Shown here one piece after another: positions 58,621-64,000 of a DNA stretch of 64,000 bases; the first letter of the stretch is position 1, and every line of letters starts with the position of its first letter. A program made the position numbers and the translations under genes. Under the pieces are notes generated by a model. The model saw only the letters and a list, made by a program, of their open reading frames with translations. It had not been told where the DNA came from and made no database searches. Source of the DNA: Glandiceps talaboti (Eukaryota > Hemichordata > Enteropneusta > Spengelidae). The DNA lies in NCBI RefSeq assembly GCF_964340395.1, contig NC_135562.1, forward strand, positions 9,921,134 to 9,985,133, written 5' to 3'.

Positions 58621-61383
58621 GACTGGGTTAATGACAATGTCTGGAACAGCGAATACAATTAGTCTCTGAAGGTGACAGAAGTACTTACACGTTTATAACG
58701 GCATTTCTGATTGGATTACAAAAATAAACTCCCACCTCGTCTGAAGGAGCCAATAAACTAACCATAAAATTACATCATTATATTGTCTCCACCAATCCAA
58801 TAGCAGTGTCAGTTTCAGGGAACCTCAAAGCGTAGGATATTGAACCGCGGTCTTTCATTCACTTGAACTGATGATCATGATTTTGCAATGCGGTAATTAT
58901 GTCAAGGTTTCTCATTAACATTGTAAAAGAAATTCATTATATCATTACCTATGGATTGATTATCAAGAAAGTTAAATTTTACATAATTAGAAAAACACAC
59001 AATTTGTTTATATTAGTGATTATGGGAGCAATGTTACTACACCCTAAAAAATTAGAATTCTCACTGTTTCTTCATTTCTTTGGCTGTGCGTTGCCTTAGT
59101 GACGAACTTGAACGTGAGAAGAATGTCTTTTTAAAGATGTTTGCGTCTCAAACACGTACATCGGATGTTTTTTCTCCAAGTTATTCAAACAATCATACAT
59201 ACATGTGCATGGATACGTCACTTCTCTCTAATAATGCAACCATTGTTTAAGCTTTCACAAACGCCAGTCTTCAAGTCGAAGTCGAGAAAGTGGAAGTAAA
59301 AGGAATGAGAGATTCATTTATAAAAAGTATCGCAAAACATACTCAACATTACAAAAGAATCGACGAAAAAGGCCGACGTTCTGGTAACAATAGACTATCA
59401 AGTGACCTCATTTCCTCGAGGTGAATTATTCTATTGTCAATGGAACACTATCGCTCTTAATTAAATTAGATGTACCGATTACGTCATCAATATGAAAAAA
59501 AAAACATTACTTCAAAAAGTATATTATTATGTAGAGGGCAAACATGACCAGTATGGAAATGTCGAGTTCAAGGGTTATTTCATTGCATAACAATATTGAG
59601 CACTTTCCTTTTTTTGATTACTAATACTACAACAAACGTTGGCCTTCCAACCAAACAAGAAATAAAGCTAGCAACATTAAAATTTCTTTAAAAATTGATT
59701 TCACAAAGTGCTTTAAGATATCATTTGACCGAACATGAAATGAAGGTTGGAAAATGTTATCCAGGAATTTGTCGCTAATTTAATTTTTTCATCACTAGAT
59801 TTTTTAACAGATTGCGAAATAACAAGTATCTATTGTTGCGACAGAGATGTTGATGTTACAGCTCGCAAAAACAACCTTTAATGATTCCAGTGTGATTTAT
59901 TGAAGTGAATTTGCATTTTTTTATTTGGTATGTGACACACAAATTTCATCGACACACCCTGCTTTATGAACAACTGGTATGGGACATGCAAATTAACTGT
60001 ACTATATTAATGCTGGCCAGTAAAAGTGACTGAAATAGCTATGTAGATTCACGGTATAATAATGCCAAGGCCCTCTACCTACATCTGACCTCACATAGGA
60101 GATGATACCATGGTGGGGTCAAACCGATATACACATATGGCGTTTAAATGATTGACAGTCGTTCCCGCCAAAAGTACATGCATAATATCCCGGTACACCG
60201 TTTTGGCTAAACTGAGTAACGGTCATCGGTAAGCGGTCTTTATGTGTTTATACTCAACAAATACACGTACGAAGAAATAAATTAGGCCCTCCAGAACAGA
60301 ACAGAACAGAACAGAACAGAACAAAACAAAACAGAACAGAACAAACATAGGTTTCGTCCATCATATCAGGAGGAAAGTATATTTTTGAAGTATCTTGTAA
60401 TAATTATCACAAACAAATGTTATATTTCGATCCTTTTTATCTACACTCTTATCTGTGGTTCCTTCCATATAACCACCCATTTGACTCCATCACACGTGTA
60501 TGGGTTTTTTTTTCATGCTTCTAAATTTGATTTTCTGTAGGCGCTTCTCTTAAATCATAATTTATCATTATTATATTATTTATATTTATAATTATTCTGT
60601 GACACATCTTTTCACCTTTGACTCACTTCAACTTACACAAATCAAAATCCCATTTGTATCGAAATTCCATATCTTTTAAATTGTCATGACGATTTTTAGA
60701 CCATGCCATGGTGCATTGTGTTTTATTATTATGCTTTGATTTGTTGTTTTTACTGGAGGAGGGTGTGTGTGGAGGGGGGGCCCGGGGGAGCGTAGAATGT
60801 ACACATTAATGATGTAGAGATAAAGTAACTAAACCAAATACGTAAAACGCATAACTACGCGTACACGATTTACCTGTAGGCGCGCATGCAAATGTTGTCA
60901 GGTGCCAGGCAGAAAAAGTCCAAAATATATAACACATTAAATCCGGTTTTCAAATAGTTTCGCTTATTTATTTATTCTCGTTGCCTAAATTAGAGGCAGG
61001 TGACATATAACAACGCATATCAGTTATTGATAAATTTTGATATTGAGGACTGACTCATGGCTGTGCGATGTACAGCCCCCCCCCCCCTCCCCGATAAGTT
61101 GCTAGCATCAATGGAATTCACAAATGTAGTGTCTGCTTTATTTATCAATGGCAGACAATTTGACCTTTTTAAAATTAAATTCACATTTCCCGTTACAAGC
61201 AAATGTATAATATAGGCTACGCGTGGTAGAAAGTATAAACTATCATTGTATTAGGGAGTCTCACCCTATTCCTTTCCATATGCTACGCCTCAATCTGACT
61301 CCCTAGGTTGAATACAAATGTTATATATTCATTCACACCCAAATTCTCTTCGTTCACCTTTACAATTCACTTCTCCTTCTTCA
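58621..61383. other. Upstream flank, no gene seen; pentamer repeat at 60292-60347
   Basis: AT-rich sequence. (AGAAC)n with AAAAC variants covers 60292-60347. A GGGGGGGCCCGGGGG block lies at about 60774-60788 and a C12 run at 61076-61087. No exon recognised on either strand. Confidence 0.55.
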
Positions 61384-61605
61384 GTGTCTGACATAATGAT
61401 CCAAATTAGCCAAAGGTGTTGGACGACCAGAGGTGTGAAACGGTTAGCTTCAATATATGTAAATTCAGGTGTGAAAGTACTTGTCAGTCTGTTATACCAC
61501 AGACACGTTCTTACTTGTCTGTGGTTATATACATCTAACTGTTCACCTTCTGTGATGACGTCACTGCAACACCTCCAGCAAATTTGGATCATTCTCTCAG
61601 ATACA
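61384..61605. repeat. Foldback element, ~220 bp
   Basis: Arm 61384-61421 (GTGTCTGACATAATGATCCA, AATTAGC, AGGTGTTG) pairs with 61567-61605 (CAACACCT, GCAAATTTGGATCATT, AGATACA). A weaker inner pairing continues (GGTTAGCTTCAATATATGT with ACATCTAACTGTTCACC). This symmetry explains the overlapping 87- and 135-codon frames on opposite strands. Confidence 0.8.
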
Positions 61606-63207
61606 ATTAAACACTGCAGAAGGACAGGTGGTTTGTTCGATTATCTATTCACGATCTACACTCTTGACCATGCATGTAACATCTGTCCATCTTCATCTAT
61701 AAATAATTATCATCCTAGTATCTAGAATCTATATCAATGGTCGATACCATTAATTAATTCACCGGTATACATCATTGTGAAGCAAAAAAAAAACACAACT
61801 TTATAAATCAGTGGCACTTATAAATATACAACCATGTATGAATACTGGAAGAGTTGGAGGCTACTTCTGGACAAAAAAGAACAAAAAGACACAATTATTA
61901 TATACGCAATTTTTTTTTTCAAAGACTTCAATTTTCATTACCAGAATATTGCAATTTAATACGGAGCGAGCTGTGTCTGTCACTCCTGATGGACACGTTT
62001 TAGGCATTATGAAATAAAACGCGGGTTTTTTTTTGTTTTTGTTTTTTTTTAAATGGGCAATGATTGATTTCAAACAACAAATTTTCGATGACTATAGTTC
62101 AATGAATATAGAGCATATATATAATTATATTAATGCATAGCGGTGATGCCTCGAGTTCCTCCGTGTAGCGAATCGAACGAATGGCGTGTTCAACTTGTGG
62201 CCATAGTCCTACACTTATACCGTGAGATATGTCGTGTCGTTCAGCCCTAAACCAGTGACTGCTGTCTGATACAGTGGTACAATACCATCGTATCTCACAG
62301 ACTGTGCTTATATGGTAGATTCAATCAAATGATTGCGATCTTTAACCCCGATTAACTGTTATCATCAAATGCACCTTTCACCAAATGCCCCGTGTTTCAT
62401 GAACCTAGCCGTGTACACACACCAGATCATTGGTTACAGTTTCCATGCAGGTATCAATCATGTCTGAGATATTAAACTTTGCCTTTTACATCTTTACATA
62501 TTAACTCGTCTAGCTAACCAGGCTGTCACCTATTTCTGTAACATACCTTTGTTTCTATGTATTTTACACACTGCGAAGCTTGCTACTGTAATGTCTTTGT
62601 AATCGTTTAGAAATTTTACAAACAAGCATTTATTTCTCGTCTCTATATAGCATATAATGGTGATTTACGCATATATCTTGTTTGGTTAGTTCTTTCTCAG
62701 CCCACTATACGCGGACTATAAGTGGTCTAAAGGTTCTTCAGACTACAAATAACTCTATCCATCCAGTTCAAGTTAAGCTGTGTATATACACACGTACTAT
62801 TTTTGCACCGAGTTGTTTATCTCAAAGCAGGGGTCGTGTATACTTTTAAGGGTCGAACTATTAACTTTTGGTTCTCATGCCTACTAAGTGACGTCATTCA
62901 AGCTAATCGAGTATAAGTAACAGATTGTGATACAAATGGATGACCTGTGAACTCTGACGGCGGGAACTCAACCTGTATCACAACTAACCGATTATTCTGG
63001 ACTATATCGTTATTAGTATTAGTATTATGACTACAGTATATTCATTTCCCATACACGTTTGAGAGAGACGATATTCCGTATGTAAGTAATGGTTCATTGC
63101 AGAGAGAAATTAAAGTCTTTCTTCCGAGTGATGCCAATTCTTTTGTAACAACATAGTAATTTGATAACACCTGGTGACACCAAGGGAGGAAACATACAGG
63201 CAGGCGG
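61606..63207. other. No gene seen
   Basis: AT-rich sequence with T-rich runs at about 62022-62051. A palindromic GTGACGTCA-type word (CRE-like) lies at about 62889, with no gene beside it. Confidence 0.5.
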
Positions 63208-63209
63208 GC

Positions 63210-63290
<81 letters not shown>
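63208..63290. repeat. (CAGA)n microsatellite
   Basis: About 20 uninterrupted CAGA units after a CAGGCAGGCGGGCAGA start. It gives the Cys-Leu-Ser-Val and Thr-Asp-Arg-Gln frames. Confidence 0.97.
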
Positions 63291-64000
63291 TATAGATTTT
63301 TGTCCCTGTGGAGGTATACATGTTCTCAGAAAAGACTATGTAAGAAATGTGTTAAACTTCCAAAGTAGGGAACAACAGCGCAAACTTCTCTCTCTCATTT
63401 GCCAAATTCCATTGTCAAAATTGCCAAATTAAAGCATTTGGAAATTTAAATGTCGTTGATAGATTTACAATTGGTGCCCCGAATGATATGTAGCTAGCAT
63501 AACTGATGGGGTTTTTTTTGGACAATATGGCAACTTTCTTTATTCTTATTTTTATTTTGTCAACTTTTGTATAAATACAAATTCAATGCATGTCTTGTAA
63601 GAATGGTTGACTTTTCAACTGAGTTCTTTTACCAGCACTGTTGGTATGATATATGCAGCGAATGCTAAATCCATCTGTATTTGAAGATGTGTACACGCTT
63701 TTCAACAATCGGTGACGAATGATAAGCTTAAAGTGTACACAATGTCTTTGAATATTTTAGTCTCAACTCCGTCTGGTGTTCCTATCTCTTTATCCAGTCA
63801 CCATAATCCAGAATGTATAGATTGTGCTTGTCTCGGCCAAAAATATAGAACACAACCTCTAGCAGAGAAAAAAACGCAATGAAAAGACAGTTCGTAATCC
63901 CGGCTCGTAACTCAGTTGATGGAGCCATAAAGTAACCTTTTGTAATGTGGGACAGACATAACTGTGTATCTGTCTTCAGAGTGTTGACTTCCTTAGTAAC
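63291..64000. other. No gene seen
   Basis: AT-rich sequence to the window end without supported features. Confidence 0.5.

Noticed and set aside
61318-61725. 135-codon plus-strand frame and 87-codon minus-strand frame
   Set aside because: They overlay a foldback element, and no domain or splice structure supports them.

Overview
The window looks like intron-rich, AT-rich DNA from an animal, most likely a marine or other non-vertebrate metazoan. The reasons are: a bilaterian cytoskeletal gene with consensus GT-AG introns; many micro- and minisatellites; a tRNA-derived SINE with an A-rich tail; many foldback (inverted-repeat) elements; and almost no long reading frames over 57 kb. I cannot name the species. 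There are no bacterial or phage features. Most open frames of 60-135 codons are chance or low-complexity frames and are not listed as genes.

The one gene I can support is the 5' end of a spectraplakin/plakin (plectin, dystonin, MACF1, Shot, VAB-10 family) on the minus strand. It has a 50-codon first coding exon (58014-58164) ending in the family sequence DRAVLRIA. This splices in phase 1 to a 62-bp exon (57005-57066) encoding the start of the first calponin-homology domain (QKKTFTKWVNKH). Between them lies a second, independent start exon (57207-57342) with its own CpG-rich upstream region. It encodes a short acidic N-terminus followed by a hydrophobic segment of about 22 residues. Its donor is in the same phase 1, so it can replace exon 1 and would give a membrane-anchored actin-binding isoform, comparable to the alternative first exons of vertebrate plectin and the membrane-anchored dystonin-2 isoform.

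The next CH1 exon was not found in the 57 kb to the left, so 1-57004 is most simply read as part of one very long intron. That stretch holds repeats: minisatellites with units of about 16-125 bp (1-190, 7225, 10625, 14561, 14726, 16940, 18623, 19599, 21991, 23262, 24430, 25728, 28010, 34196, 43612, 43985, 45495, 46744, 51378); simple repeats (TTTG, CAGA, GT, G, C); a 600-bp purine-rich tract; foldback elements at 33721, 39045, 41572 and 61384; a tRNA-Ser-like SINE at 33054 with an empty-site paralogue beside it; and a dispersed family of about 190 bp. Two minisatellites carry nuclear-receptor half-site arrangements: perfect DR1 at 16947, 17090 and 17262, and DR4 at 22058-22345.

The right-hand 5.8 kb (58165-64000) is upstream flank: a CpG-containing promoter region, then AT-rich sequence with one foldback element and a CAGA microsatellite. 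No undescribed multi-gene system is visible. The best leads are the membrane-anchor exon, the stem-loop minisatellite present at four loci in one orientation, and the receptor-site arrays.
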